A DNA stretch of 64,000 nucleotides from Aurelia coerulea (lineage: Eukaryota > Cnidaria > Scyphozoa > Semaeostomeae > Ulmaridae). The stretch lies in NCBI GenBank assembly GCA_039566865.1, contig CM076948.1, positions 22,765,001 through 22,829,000 of the forward strand. Reading direction: 5' to 3'. Made by a program: the position numbers and the translations under genes. The notes beneath the pieces were generated by a model, which searched no databases, was not told where the DNA came from, and saw only the letters and a program-made list of their open reading frames with translations. Positions 9,896 through 24,935 of the stretch are shown here, in pieces (positions within the stretch are counted from its first letter, which is position 1; each line of letters begins with the position of its first letter).

Positions 9896-12800
9896 TGAAC
9901 TGAACTGAACTGAACTGAACTGAACTGAACTGAACTGAACTGAACTGAACTGAACTGAACTGAACTGAACTGAACTGAACTGAACTGAACTGAACTGAAC
10001 TGAACTGAACTGAACTGAACTGAACTGAACTGAACTGAACTGAACTGAACTGAACTGAACTGAACTGAACTGAACTGAACTGAACTGAACTGAACTGAAC
10101 TGAACTGAACTGAACTGAACTGAACTGAACTGAACTGAACTGAACTGAACTGAACTGAACTGAACTGAACTGAACTGAACTGAACTGAACTGAACTGAAC
10201 TGAACTGAACTGAACTGAACTGAACTGAACTGAACTGAACTGAACTGAACTGAACTGAACTGAACTGAACTGAACTGAACTGAACTGAACTGAACTGAAC
10301 TGAACTGAACTGAACTGAACTGAACTGAACTGAACTGAACTGAACTGAACTGAACTGAACTGAACTGAACTGAACTGAACTGAACTGAACTGAACTGAAC
10401 TGAACTGAACTGAACTGAACTGAACTGAACTGAACTGAACTGAACTGAACTGAACTGAACTGAACTGAACTGAACTGAACTGAACTGAACTGAACTGAAC
10501 TGAACTGAACTGAACTGAACTGAACTGAACTGAACTGAACTGAACTGAACTGAACTGAACTGAACTGAACTGAACTGAACTGAACTGAACTGAACTGAAC
10601 TGAACTGAACTGAACTGAACTGAACTGAACTGAACTGAACTGAACTGAACTGAACTGAACTGAACTGAACTGAACTGAACTGAACTGAACTGAACTGAAC
10701 TGAACTGAACTGAACTGAACTGAACTGAACTGAACTGAACTGAACTGAACTGAACTGAACTGAACTGAACTGAACTGAACTGAACTGAACTGAACTGAAC
10801 TGAACTGAACTGAACTGAACTGAACTGAACTGAACTGAACTGAACTGAACTGAACTGAACTGAACTGAACTGAACTGAACTGAACTGAACTGAACTGAAC
10901 TGAACTGAACTGAACTGAACTGAACTGAACTGAACTGAACTGAACTGAACTGAACTGAACTGAACTGAACTGAACTGAACTGAACTGAACTGAACTGAAC
11001 TGAACTGAACTGAACTGAACTGAACTGAACTGAACTGAACTGAACTGAACTGAACTGAACTGAACTGAACTGAACTGAACTGAACTGAACTGAACTGAAC
11101 TGAACTGAACTGAACTGAACTGAACTGAACTGAACTGAACTGAACTGAACTGAACTGAACTGAACTGAACTGAACTGAACTGAACTGAACTGAACTGAAC
11201 TGAACTGAACTGAACTGAACTGAACTGAACTGAACTGAACTGAACTGAACTGAACTGAACTGAACTGAACTGAACTGAACTGAACTGAACTGAACTGAAC
11301 TGAACTGAACTGAACTGAACTGAACTGAACTGAACTGAACTGAACTGAACTGAACTGAACTGAACTGAACTGAACTGAACTGAACTGAACTGAACTGAAC
11401 TGAACTGAACTGAACTGAACTGAACTGAACTGAACTGAACTGAACTGAACTGAACTGAACTGAACTGAACTGAACTGAACTGAACTGAACTGAACTGAAC
11501 TGAACTGAACTGAACTGAACTGAACTGAACTGAACTGAACTGAACTGAACTGAACTGAACTGAACTGAACTGAACTGAACTGAACTGAACTGAACTGAAC
11601 TGAACTGAACTGAACTGAACTGAACTGAACTGAACTGAACTGAACTGAACTGAACTGAACTGAACTGAACTGAACTGAACTGAACTGAACTGAACTGAAC
11701 TGAACTGAACTGAACTGAACTGAACTGAACTGAACTGAACTGAACTGAACTGAACTGAACTGAACTGAACTGAACTGAACTGAACTGAACTGAACTGAAC
11801 TGAACTGAACTGAACTGAACTGAACTGAACTGAACTGAACTGAACTGAACTGAACTGAACTGAACTGAACTGAACTGAACTGAACTGAACTGAACTGAAC
11901 TGAACTGAACTGAACTGAACTGAACTGAACTGAACTGAACTGAACTGAACTGAACTGAACTGAACTGAACTGAACTGAACTGAACTGAACTGAACTGAAC
12001 TGAACTGAACTGAACTGAACTGAACTGAACTGAACTGAACTGAACTGAACTGAACTGAACTGAACTGAACTGAACTGAACTGAACTGAACTGAACTGAAC
12101 TGAACTGAACTGAACTGAACTGAACTGAACTGAACTGAACTGAACTGAACTGAACTGAACTGAACTGAACTGAACTGAACTGAACTGAACTGAACTGAAC
12201 TGAACTGAACTGAACTGAACTGAACTGAACTGAACTGAACTGAACTGAACTGAACTGAACTGAACTGAACTGAACTGAACTGAACTGAACTGAACTGAAC
12301 TGAACTGAACTGAACTGAACTGAACTGAACTGAACTGAACTGAACTGAACTGAACTGAACTGAACTGAACTGAACTGAACTGAACTGAACTGAACTGAAC
12401 TGAACTGAACTGAACTGAACTGAACTGAACTGAACTGAACTGAACTGAACTGAACTGAACTGAACTGAACTGAACTGAACTGAACTGAACTGAACTGAAC
12501 TGAACTGAACTGAACTGAACTGAACTGAACTGAACTGAACTGAACTGAACTGAACTGAACTGAACTGAACTGAACTGAACTGAACTGAACTGAACTGAAC
12601 TGAACTGAACTGAACTGAACTGAACTGAACTGAACTGAACTGAACTGAACTGAACTGAACTGAACTGAACTGAACTGAACTGAACTGAACTGAACTGAAC
12701 TGAACTGAACTGAACTGAACTGAACTGAACTGAACTGAACTGAACTGAACTGAACTGAACTGAACTGAACTGAACTGAACTGAACTGAACTGAACTGAAC

Positions 12801-15800
12801 TGAACTGAACTGAACTGAACTGAACTGAACTGAACTGAACTGAACTGAACTGAACTGAACTGAACTGAACTGAACTGAACTGAACTGAACTGAACTGAAC
12901 TGAACTGAACTGAACTGAACTGAACTGAACTGAACTGAACTGAACTGAACTGAACTGAACTGAACTGAACTGAACTGAACTGAACTGAACTGAACTGAAC
13001 TGAACTGAACTGAACTGAACTGAACTGAACTGAACTGAACTGAACTGAACTGAACTGAACTGAACTGAACTGAACTGAACTGAACTGAACTGAACTGAAC
13101 TGAACTGAACTGAACTGAACTGAACTGAACTGAACTGAACTGAACTGAACTGAACTGAACTGAACTGAACTGAACTGAACTGAACTGAACTGAACTGAAC
13201 TGAACTGAACTGAACTGAACTGAACTGAACTGAACTGAACTGAACTGAACTGAACTGAACTGAACTGAACTGAACTGAACTGAACTGAACTGAACTGAAC
13301 TGAACTGAACTGAACTGAACTGAACTGAACTGAACTGAACTGAACTGAACTGAACTGAACTGAACTGAACTGAACTGAACTGAACTGAACTGAACTGAAC
13401 TGAACTGAACTGAACTGAACTGAACTGAACTGAACTGAACTGAACTGAACTGAACTGAACTGAACTGAACTGAACTGAACTGAACTGAACTGAACTGAAC
13501 TGAACTGAACTGAACTGAACTGAACTGAACTGAACTGAACTGAACTGAACTGAACTGAACTGAACTGAACTGAACTGAACTGAACTGAACTGAACTGAAC
13601 TGAACTGAACTGAACTGAACTGAACTGAACTGAACTGAACTGAACTGAACTGAACTGAACTGAACTGAACTGAACTGAACTGAACTGAACTGAACTGAAC
13701 TGAACTGAACTGAACTGAACTGAACTGAACTGAACTGAACTGAACTGAACTGAACTGAACTGAACTGAACTGAACTGAACTGAACTGAACTGAACTGAAC
13801 TGAACTGAACTGAACTGAACTGAACTGAACTGAACTGAACTGAACTGAACTGAACTGAACTGAACTGAACTGAACTGAACTGAACTGAACTGAACTGAAC
13901 TGAACTGAACTGAACTGAACTGAACTGAACTGAACTGAACTGAACTGAACTGAACTGAACTGAACTGAACTGAACTGAACTGAACTGAACTGAACTGAAC
14001 TGAACTGAACTGAACTGAACTGAACTGAACTGAACTGAACTGAACTGAACTGAACTGAACTGAACTGAACTGAACTGAACTGAACTGAACTGAACTGAAC
14101 TGAACTGAACTGAACTGAACTGAACTGAACTGAACTGAACTGAACTGAACTGAACTGAACTGAACTGAACTGAACTGAACTGAACTGAACTGAACTGAAC
14201 TGAACTGAACTGAACTGAACTGAACTGAACTGAACTGAACTGAACTGAACTGAACTGAACTGAACTGAACTGAACTGAACTGAACTGAACTGAACTGAAC
14301 TGAACTGAACTGAACTGAACTGAACTGAACTGAACTGAACTGAACTGAACTGAACTGAACTGAACTGAACTGAACTGAACTGAACTGAACTGAACTGAAC
14401 TGAACTGAACTGAACTGAACTGAACTGAACTGAACTGAACTGAACTGAACTGAACTGAACTGAACTGAACTGAACTGAACTGAACTGAACTGAACTGAAC
14501 TGAACTGAACTGAACTGAACTGAACTGAACTGAACTGAACTGAACTGAACTGAACTGAACTGAACTGAACTGAACTGAACTGAACTGAACTGAACTGAAC
14601 TGAACTGAACTGAACTGAACTGAACTGAACTGAACTGAACTGAACTGAACTGAACTGAACTGAACTGAACTGAACTGAACTGAACTGAACTGAACTGAAC
14701 TGAACTGAACTGAACTGAACTGAACTGAACTGAACTGAACTGAACTGAACTGAACTGAACTGAACTGAACTGAACTGAACTGAACTGAACTGAACTGAAC
14801 TGAACTGAACTGAACTGAACTGAACTGAACTGAACAGAACTGAACTGAACTGAACTGAACTGAACTGAACTGAACTGAACTGAACTGAACTGAACTGGAA
14901 CTGAACTGAACTGAACTGAACTGAACTGAACTGAACTGAACTGAACTGAACTGAACTGAACTGAACTGAACTGAACTGAACTGAACTGCACTGAACTGAA
15001 CTGAACTGAACTGAACTGAACTGAACTGAACTGAACTGAACTGAACTGAACTGAACTGAACTGAACTGAACTGAACTGAACTGAACTGAACTGAACTGAA
15101 CTGAACTGAACTGAACTGAACTGAACTGAACTGAACTGAACTGAACTGAACTGAACTGAACTGAACTGAACTGAACTGAACTGAACTGAACTGAACTGAA
15201 CTGAACTGAACTGAACTGAACTGAACTGAACTGAACTGAACTGAACTGAACTGAACTGAACTGAACTGAACTGAACTGAACTGAACTGAACTGAACTGAA
15301 CTGAACTGAACTGAACTGAACTGAACTGAACTGAACTGAACTGAACTGAACTGAACTGAACTGAACTGAACTGAACTGAACTGAACTGAACTGAACTGAA
15401 CTGAACTGAACTGAACTGAACTGAACTGAACTGAACTGAACTGAACTGAACTGAACTGAACTGAACTGAACTGAACTGAACTGAACTGAACTGAACTGAA
15501 CTGAACTGAACTGAACTGAACTGAACTGAACTGAACTGAACTGAACTGAACTGAACTGAACTGAACTGAACTGAACTGAACTGAACTGAACTGAACTGAA
15601 CTGAACTGAACTGAACTGAACTGAACTGAACTGAACTGAACTGAACTGAACTGAACTGAACTGAACTGAACTGAACTGAACTGAACTGAACTGAACTGAA
15701 CTGAACTGAACTGAACTGAACTGAACTGAACTGAACTGAACTGAACTGAACTGAACTGAACTGAACTGAACTGAACTGAACTGAACTGAACTGAACTGAA

Positions 15801-18800
15801 CTGAACTGAACTGAACTGAACTGAACTGAACTGAACTGAACTGAACTGAACTGAACTGAACTGAACTGAACTGAACTGAACTGAACTGAACTGAACTGAA
15901 CTGAACTGAACTGAACTGAACTGAACTGAACTGAACTGAACTGAACTGAACTGAACTGAACTGAACTGAACTGAACTGAACTGAACTGAACTGAACTGAA
16001 CTGAACTGAACTGAACTGAACTGAACTGAACTGAACTGAACTGAACTGAACTGAACTGAACTGAACTGAACTGAACTGAACTGAACTGAACTGAACTGAA
16101 CTGAACTGAACTGAACTGAACTGAACTGAACTGAACTGAACTGAACTGAACTGAACTGAACTGAACTGAACTGAACTGAACTGAACTGAACTGAACTGAA
16201 CTGAACTGAACTGAACTGAACTGAACTGAACTGAACTGAACTGAACTGAACTGAACTGAACTGAACTGAACTGAACTGAACTGAACTGAACTGAACTGAA
16301 CTGAACTGAACTGAACTGAACTGAACTGAACTGAACTGAACTGAACTGAACTGAACTGAACTGAACTGAACTGAACTGAACTGAACTGAACTGAACTGAA
16401 CTGAACTGAACTGAACTGAACTGAACTGAACTGAACTGAACTGAACTGAACTGAACTGAACTGAACTGAACTGAACTGAACTGAACTGAACTGAACTGAA
16501 CTGAACTGAACTGAACTGAACTGAACTGAACTGAACTGAACTGAACTGAACTGAACTGAACTGAACTGAACTGAACTGAACTGAACTGAACTGAACTGAA
16601 CTGAACTGAACTGAACTGAACTGAACTGAACTGAACTGAACTGAACTGAACTGAACTGAACTGAACTGAACTGAACTGAACTGAACTGAACTGAACTGAA
16701 CTGAACTGAACTGAACTGAACTGAACTGAACTGAACTGAACTGAACTGAACTGAACTGAACTGAACTGAACTGAACTGAACTGAACTGAACTGAACTGAA
16801 CTGAACTGAACTGAACTGAACTGAACTGAACTGAACTGAACTGAACTGAACTGAACTGAACTGAACTGAACTGAACTGAACTGAACTGAACTGAACTGAA
16901 CTGAACTGAACTGAACTGAACTGAACTGAACTGAACTGAACTGAACTGAACTGAACTGAACTGAACTGAACTGAACTGAACTGAACTGAACTGAACTGAA
17001 CTGAACTGAACTGAACTGAACTGAACTGAACTGAACTGAACTGAACTGAACTGAACTGAACTGAACTGAACTGAACTGAACTGAACTGAACTGAACTGAA
17101 CTGAACTGAACTGAACTGAACTGAACTGAACTGAACTGAACTGAACTGAACTGAACTGAACTGAACTGAACTGAACTGAACTGAACTGAACTGAACTGAA
17201 CTGAACTGAACTGAACTGAACTGAACTGAACTGAACTGAACTGAACTGAACTGAACTGAACTGAACTGAACTGAACTGAACTGAACTGAACTGAACTGAA
17301 CTGAACTGAACTGAACTGAACTGAACTGAACTGAACTGAACTGAACTGAACTGAACTGAACTGAACTGAACTGAACTGAACTGAACTGAACTGAACTGAA
17401 CTGAACTGAACTGAACTGAACTGAACTGAACTGAACTGAACTGAACTGAACTGAACTGAACTGAACTGAACTGAACTGAACTGAACTGAACTGAACTGAA
17501 CTGAACTGAACTGAACTGAACTGAACTGAACTGAACTGAACTGAACTGAACTGAACTGAACTGAACTGAACTGAACTGAACTGAACTGAACTGAACTGAA
17601 CTGAACTGAACTGAACTGAACTGAACTGAACTGAACTGAACTGAACTGAACTGAACTGAACTGAACTGAACTGAACTGAACTGAACTGAACTGAACTGAA
17701 CTGAACTGAACTGAACTGAACTGAACTGAACTGAACTGAACTGAACTGAACTGAACTGAACTGAACTGAACTGAACTGAACTGAACTGAACTGAACTGAA
17801 CTGAACTGAACTGAACTGAACTGAACTGAACTGAACTGAACTGAACTGAACTGAACTGAACTGAACTGAACTGAACTGAACTGAACTGAACTGAACTGAA
17901 CTGAACTGAACTGAACTGAACTGAACTGAACTGAACTGAACTGAACTGAACTGAACTGAACTGAACTGAACTGAACTGAACTGAACTGAACTGAACTGAA
18001 CTGAACTGAACTGAACTGAACTGAACTGAACTGAACTGAACTGAACTGAACTGAACTGAACTGAACTGAACTGAACTGAACTGAACTGAACTGAACTGAA
18101 CTGAACTGAACTGAACTGAACTGAACTGAACTGAACTGAACTGAACTGAACTGAACTGAACTGAACTGAACTGAACTGAACTGAACTGAACTGAACTGAA
18201 CTGAACTGAACTGAACTGAACTGAACTGAACTGAACTGAACTGAACTGAACTGAACTGAACTGAACTGAACTGAACTGAACTGAACTGAACTGAACTGAA
18301 CTGAACTGAACTGAACTGAACTGAACTGAACTGAACTGAACTGAACTGAACTGAACTGAACTGAACTGAACTGAACTGAACTGAACTGAACTGAACTGAA
18401 CTGAACTGAACTGAACTGAACTGAACTGAACTGAACTGAACTGAACTGAACTGAACTGAACTGAACTGAACTGAACTGAACTGAACTGAACTGAACTGAA
18501 CTGAACTGAACTGAACTGAACTGAACTGAACTGAACTGAACTGAACTGAACTGAACTGAACTGAACTGAACTGAACTGAACTGAACTGAACTGAACTGAA
18601 CTGAACTGAACTGAACTGAACTGAACTGAACTGAACTGAACTGAACTGAACTGAACTGAACTGAACTGAACTGAACTGAACTGAACTGAACTGAACTGAA
18701 CTGAACTGAACTGAACTGAACTGAACTGAACTGAACTGAACTGAACTGAACTGAACTGAACTGAACTGAACTGAACTGAACTGAACTGAACTGAACTGAA

Positions 18801-21800
18801 CTGAACTGAACTGAACTGAACTGAACTGAACTGAACTGAACTGAACTGAACTGAACTGAACTGAACTGAACTGAACTGAACTGAACTGAACTGAACTGAA
18901 CTGAACTGAACTGAACTGAACTGAACTGAACTGAACTGAACTGAACTGAACTGAACTGAACTGAACTGAACTGAACTGAACTGAACTGAACTGAACTGAA
19001 CTGAACTGAACTGAACTGAACTGAACTGAACTGAACTGAACTGAACTGAACTGAACTGAACTGAACTGAACTGAACTGAACTGAACTGAACTGAACTGAA
19101 CTGAACTGAACTGAACTGAACTGAACTGAACTGAACTGAACTGAACTGAACTGAACTGAACTGAACTGAACTGAACTGAACTGAACTGAACTGAACTGAA
19201 CTGAACTGAACTGAACTGAACTGAACTGAACTGAACTGAACTGAACTGAACTGAACTGAACTGAACTGAACTGAACTGAACTGAACTGAACTGAACTGAA
19301 CTGAACTGAACTGAACTGAACTGAACTGAACTGAACTGAACTGAACTGAACTGAACTGAACTGAACTGAACTGAACTGAACTGAACTGAACTGAACTTGA
19401 ACTGAACTGAACTGAACTGAACTGAACTGAACTGAACTGAACTGAACTGAACTGAACTGAACTGAACTGAACTGAACTGAACTGAACTGAACTGAACTGA
19501 ACTGAACTGAACTGAACTGAACTGAACTGAACTGAACTGAACTGAACTGAACTGAACTGAACTGAACTGAACTGAACTGAACTGAACTGAACTGAACTGA
19601 ACTGAACTGAACTGAACTGAACTGAACTGAACTGAACTGAACTGAACTGAACTGAACTGAACTGAACTGAACTGAACTGAACTGAACTGAACTGAACTGA
19701 ACTGAACTGAACTGAACTGAACTGAACTGAACTGAACTGAACTGAACTGAACTGAACTGAACTGAACTGAACTGAACTGAACTGAACTGAACTGAACTGA
19801 ACTGAACTGAACTGAACTGAACTGAACTGAACTGAACTGAACTGAACTGAACTGAACTGAACTGAACTGAACTGAACTGAACTGAACTGAACTGAACTGA
19901 ACTGAACTGAACTGAACTGAACTGAACTGAACTGAACTGAACTGAACTGAACTGAACTGAACTGAACTGAACTGAACTGAACTGAACTGAACTGAACTGA
20001 ACTGAACTGAACTGAACTGAACTGAACTGAACTGAACTGAACTGAACTGAACTGAACTGAACTGAACTGAACTGAACTGAACTGAACTGAACTGAACTGA
20101 ACTGAACTGAACTGAACTGAACTGAACTGAACTGAACTGAACTGAACTGAACTGAACTGAACTGAACTGAACTGAACTGAACTGAACTGAACTGAACTGA
20201 ACTGAACTGAACTGAACTGAACTGAACTGAACTGAACTGAACTGAACTGAACTGAACTGAACTGAACTGAACTGAACTGAACTGAACTGAACTGAACTGA
20301 ACTGAACTGAACTGAACTGAACTGAACTGAACTGAACTGAACTGAACTGAACTGAACTGAACTGAACTGAACTGAACTGAACTGAACTGAACTGAACTGA
20401 ACTGAACTGAACTGAACTGAACTGAACTGAACTGAACTGAACTGAACTGAACTGAACTGAACTGAACTGAACTGAACTGAACTGAACTGAACTGAACTGA
20501 ACTGAACTGAACTGAACTGAACTGAACTGAACTGAACTGAACTGAACTGAACTGAACTGAACTGAACTGAACTGAACTGAACTGAACTGAACTGAACTGA
20601 ACTGAACTGAACTGAACTGAACTGAACTGAACTGAACTGAACTGAACTGAACTGAACTGAACTGAACTGAACTGAACTGAACTGAACTGAACTGAACTGA
20701 ACTGAACTGAACTGAACTGAACTGAACTGAACTGAACTGAACTGAACTGAACTGAACTGAACTGAACTGAACTGAACTGAACTGAACTGAACTGAACTGA
20801 ACTGAACTGAACTGAACTGAACTGAACTGAACTGAACTGAACTGAACTGAACTGAACTGAACTGAACTGAACTGAACTGAACTGAACTGAACTGAACTGA
20901 ACTGAACTGAACTGAACTGAACTGAACTGAACTGAACTGAACTGAACTGAACTGAACTGAACTGAACTGAACTGAACTGAACTGAACTGAACTGAACTGA
21001 ACTGAACTGAACTGAACTGAACTGAACTGAACTGAACTGAACTGAACTGAACTGAACTGAACTGAACTGAACTGAACTGAACTGAACTGAACTGAACTGA
21101 ACTGAACTGAACTGAACTGAACTGAACTGAACTGAACTGAACTGAACTGAACTGAACTGAACTGAACTGAACTGAACTGAACTGAACTGAACTGAACTGA
21201 ACTGAACTGAACTGAACTGAACTGAACTGAACTGAACTGAACTGAACTGAACTGAACTGAACTGAACTGAACTGAACTGAACTGAACTGAACTGAACTGA
21301 ACTGAACTGAACTGAACTGAACTGAACTGAACTGAACTGAACTGAACTGAACTGAACTGAACTGAACTGAACTGAACTGAACTGAACTGAACTGAACTGA
21401 ACTGAACTGAACTGAACTGAACTGAACTGAACTGAACTGAACTGAACTGAACTGAACTGAACTGAACTGAACTGAACTGAACTGAACTGAACTGAACTGA
21501 ACTGAACTGAACTGAACTGAACTGAACTGAACTGAACTGAACTGAACTGAACTGAACTGAACTGAACTGAACTGAACTGAACTGAACTGAACTGAACTGA
21601 ACTGAACTGAACTGAACTGAACTGAACTGAACTGAACTGAACTGAACTGAACTGAACTGAACTGAACTGAACTGAACTGAACTGAACTGAACTGAACTGA
21701 ACTGAACTGAACTGAACTGAACTGAACTGAACTGAACTGAACTGAACTGAACTGAACTGAACTGAACTGAACTGAACTGAACTGAACTGAACTGAACTGA

Positions 21801-24396
21801 ACTGAACTGAACTGAACTGAACTGAACTGAACTGAACTGAACTGAACTGAACTGAACTGAACTGAACTGAACTGAACTGAACTGAACTGAACTGAACTGA
21901 ACTGAACTGAACTGAACTGAACTGAACTGAACTGAACTGAACTGAACTGAACTGAACTGAACTGAACTGAACTGAACTGAACTGAACTGAACTGAACTGA
22001 ACTGAACTGAACTGAACTGAACTGAACTGAACTGAACTGAACTGAACTGAACTGAACTGAACTGAACTGAACTGAACTGAACTGAACTGAACTGAACTGA
22101 ACTGAACTGAACTGAACTGAACTGAACTGAACTGAACTGAACTGAACTGAACTGAACTGAACTGAACTGAACTGAACTGAACTGAACTGAACTGAACTGA
22201 ACTGAACTGAACTGAACTGAACTGAACTGAACTGAACTGAACTGAACTGAACTGAACTGAACTGAACTGAACTGAACTGAACTGAACTGAACTGAACTGA
22301 ACTGAACTGAACTGAACTGAACTGAACTGAACTGAACTGAACTGAACTGAACTGAACTGAACTGAACTGAACTGAACTGAACTGAACTGAACTGAACTGA
22401 ACTGAACTGAACTGAACTGAACTGAACTGAACTGAACTGAACTGAACTGAACTGAACTGAACTGAACTGAACTGAACTGAACTGAACTGAACTGAACTGA
22501 ACTGAACTGAACTGAACTGAACTGAACTGAACTGAACTGAACTGAACTGAACTGAACTGAACTGAACTGAACTGAACTGAACTGAACTGAACTGAACTGA
22601 ACTGAACTGAACTGAACTGAACTGAACTGAACTGAACTGAACTGAACTGAACTGAACTGAACTGAACTGAACTGAACTGAACTGAACTGAACTGAACTGA
22701 ACTGAACTGAACTGAACTGAACTGAACTGAACTGAACTGAACTGAACTGAACTGAACTGAACTGAACTGAACTGAACTGAACTGAACTGAACTGAACTGA
22801 ACTGAACTGAACTGAACTGAACTGAACTGAACTGAACTGAACTGAACTGAACTGAACTGAACTGAACTGAACTGAACTGAACTGAACTGAACTGAACTGA
22901 ACTGAACTGAACTGAACTGAACTGAACTGAACTGAACTGAACTGAACTGAACTGAACTGAACTGAACTGAACTGAACTGAACTGAACTGAACTGAACTGA
23001 ACTGAACTGAACTGAACTGAACTGAACTGAACTGAACTGAACTGAACTGAACTGAACTGAACTGAACTGAACTGAACTGAACTGAACTGAACTGAACTGA
23101 ACTGAACTGAACTGAACTGAACTGAACTGAACTGAACTGAACTGAACTGAACTGAACTGAACTGAACTGAACTGAACTGAACTGAACTGAACTGAACTGA
23201 ACTGAACTGAACTGAACTGAACTGAACTGAACTGAACTGAACTGAACTGAACTGAACTGAACTGAACTGAACTGAACTGAACTGAACTGAACTGAACTGA
23301 ACTGAACTGAACTGAACTGAACTGAACTGAACTGAACTGAACTGAACTGAACTGAACTGAACTGAACTGAACTGAACTGAACTGAACTGAACTGAACTGA
23401 ACTGAACTGAACTGAACTGAACTGAACTGAACTGAACTGAACTGAACTGAACTGAACTGAACTGAACTGAACTGAACTGAACTGAACTGAACTGAACTGA
23501 ACTGAACTGAACTGAACTGAACTGAACTGAACTGAACTGAACTGAACTGAACTGAACTGAACTGAACTGAACTGAACTGAACTGAACTGAACTGAACTGA
23601 ACTGAACTGAACTGAACTGAACTGAACTGAACTGAACTGAACTGAACTGAACTGAACTGAACTGAACTGAACTGAACTGAACTGAACTGAACTGAACTGA
23701 ACTGAACTGAACTGAACTGAACTGAACTGAACTGAACTGAACTGAACTGAACTGAACTGAACTGAACTGAACTGAACTGAACTGAACTGAACTGAACTGA
23801 ACTGAACTGAACTGAACTGAACTGAACTGAACTGAACTGAACTGAACTGAACTGAACTGAACTGAACTGAACTGAACTGAACTGAACTGAACTGAACTGA
23901 ACTGAACTGAACTGAACTGAACTGAACTGAACTGAACTGAACTGAACTGAACTGAACTGAACTGAACTGAACTGAACTGAACTGAACTGAACTGAACTGA
24001 ACTGAACTGAACTGAACTGAACTGAACTGAACTGAACTGAACTGAACTGAACTGAACTGAACTGAACTGAACTGAACTGAACTGAACTGAACTGAACTGA
24101 ACTGAACTGAACTGAACTGAACTGAACTGAACTGAACTGAACTGAACTGAACTGAACTGAACTGAACTGAACTGAACTGAACTGAACTGAACTGAACTGA
24201 ACTGAACTGAACTGAACTGAACTGAACTGAACTGAACTGAACTGAACTGAACTGAACTGAACTGAACTGAACTGAACTGAACTGAACTGAACTGAACTGA
24301 ACTGAACTGAACTGAACTGAACTGAACTGAACTGAACTGAACTGAACTGAACTGAACTGAACTGAACTGAACTGAACTGAACTGAACTGAACTGAA
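9896..24396 (+). repeat. Giant (TGAAC)n array, about 2,900 copies
   Basis: A 14.5-kb pentanucleotide satellite inside the COG4 giant intron. I see four departures from perfect repetition: T to A at 14836, an extra G at 14897-14898, A to C at 14989, and an extra T at 19397. The runs between them are about 4.9, 4.4 and 5.0 kb and are exact. On the minus strand (GTTCA) no frame contains a stop, giving two artificial frames of over 4,800 codons of the five-residue repeat VQFSS. On the plus strand TGA falls in every frame. These are not genes. Confidence 0.98.
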
Positions 24397-24597
24397 AGAA
24401 AGACCAATAATGTGACCTAGAAACATATGAATCTGTGCAAAATCACCATAATGTTGTCATCATGATTATCTCCTGTTAAACTTTACGTTCTTGTTCACAC
24501 ACATCACACATTTATCCCGTTTTGGCTACTGAGCTGGCTCCGTACGATAAATGGAAGCAATGAATTTGAATGACAATTTAAATTTTTCAAGGGATGA

Positions 24598-24927
24598 TGC
24601 ACCGAGTGTTCTGAAAAAGCTACCCACTTTTTTGACAGGTCATGATAAATCGTACACTGGACCAATTGTGAAGATTTATGACTTAATCTTTAGCACAAAG
24701 TCTGAATTAGATTCTATGATCGTTAGGAAAATTTAAGTGATGTTATAATGGTTTTCAGTATTTGCAGAACGAAAATTTCAACAATAGAATTGCGAAAAAC
24801 CCGAGAATGTAATTCAGACTTTTTGTCAAAGATTACGTCATAGATCTATAGATCTTCGAAATTGCTCTTATGTACGATTTATCGTGAATTGTCAAAAATT
24901 GATAGTTTCTTTTGGTGCACTCGGTTG
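24598..24927. repeat. Foldback/MITE-like inverted repeat
   Basis: The left arm (about 24598-24722) mirrors the right arm (about 24800-24927). Shared blocks, in mirrored order, are CACCGAGTG, GATAAATCGTAC, TAATCTTT and AAGTCTGAATTA. Arms are about 125 bp with moderate divergence. The element lies about 200 bp after the TGAAC array. The small frame at 24551-24736 overlaps the left arm and is not considered a gene. Confidence 0.6.
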
Positions 24928-24935
24928 TGGAAGAA

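Noticed and set aside
9886..24426. Two overlapping minus-strand reading frames of over 4,800 codons
   Set aside because: They are the repeat GTTCA read in frame, giving only the five-residue cycle VQFSS. Every minus-strand frame is open for the same reason, so openness carries no coding signal.
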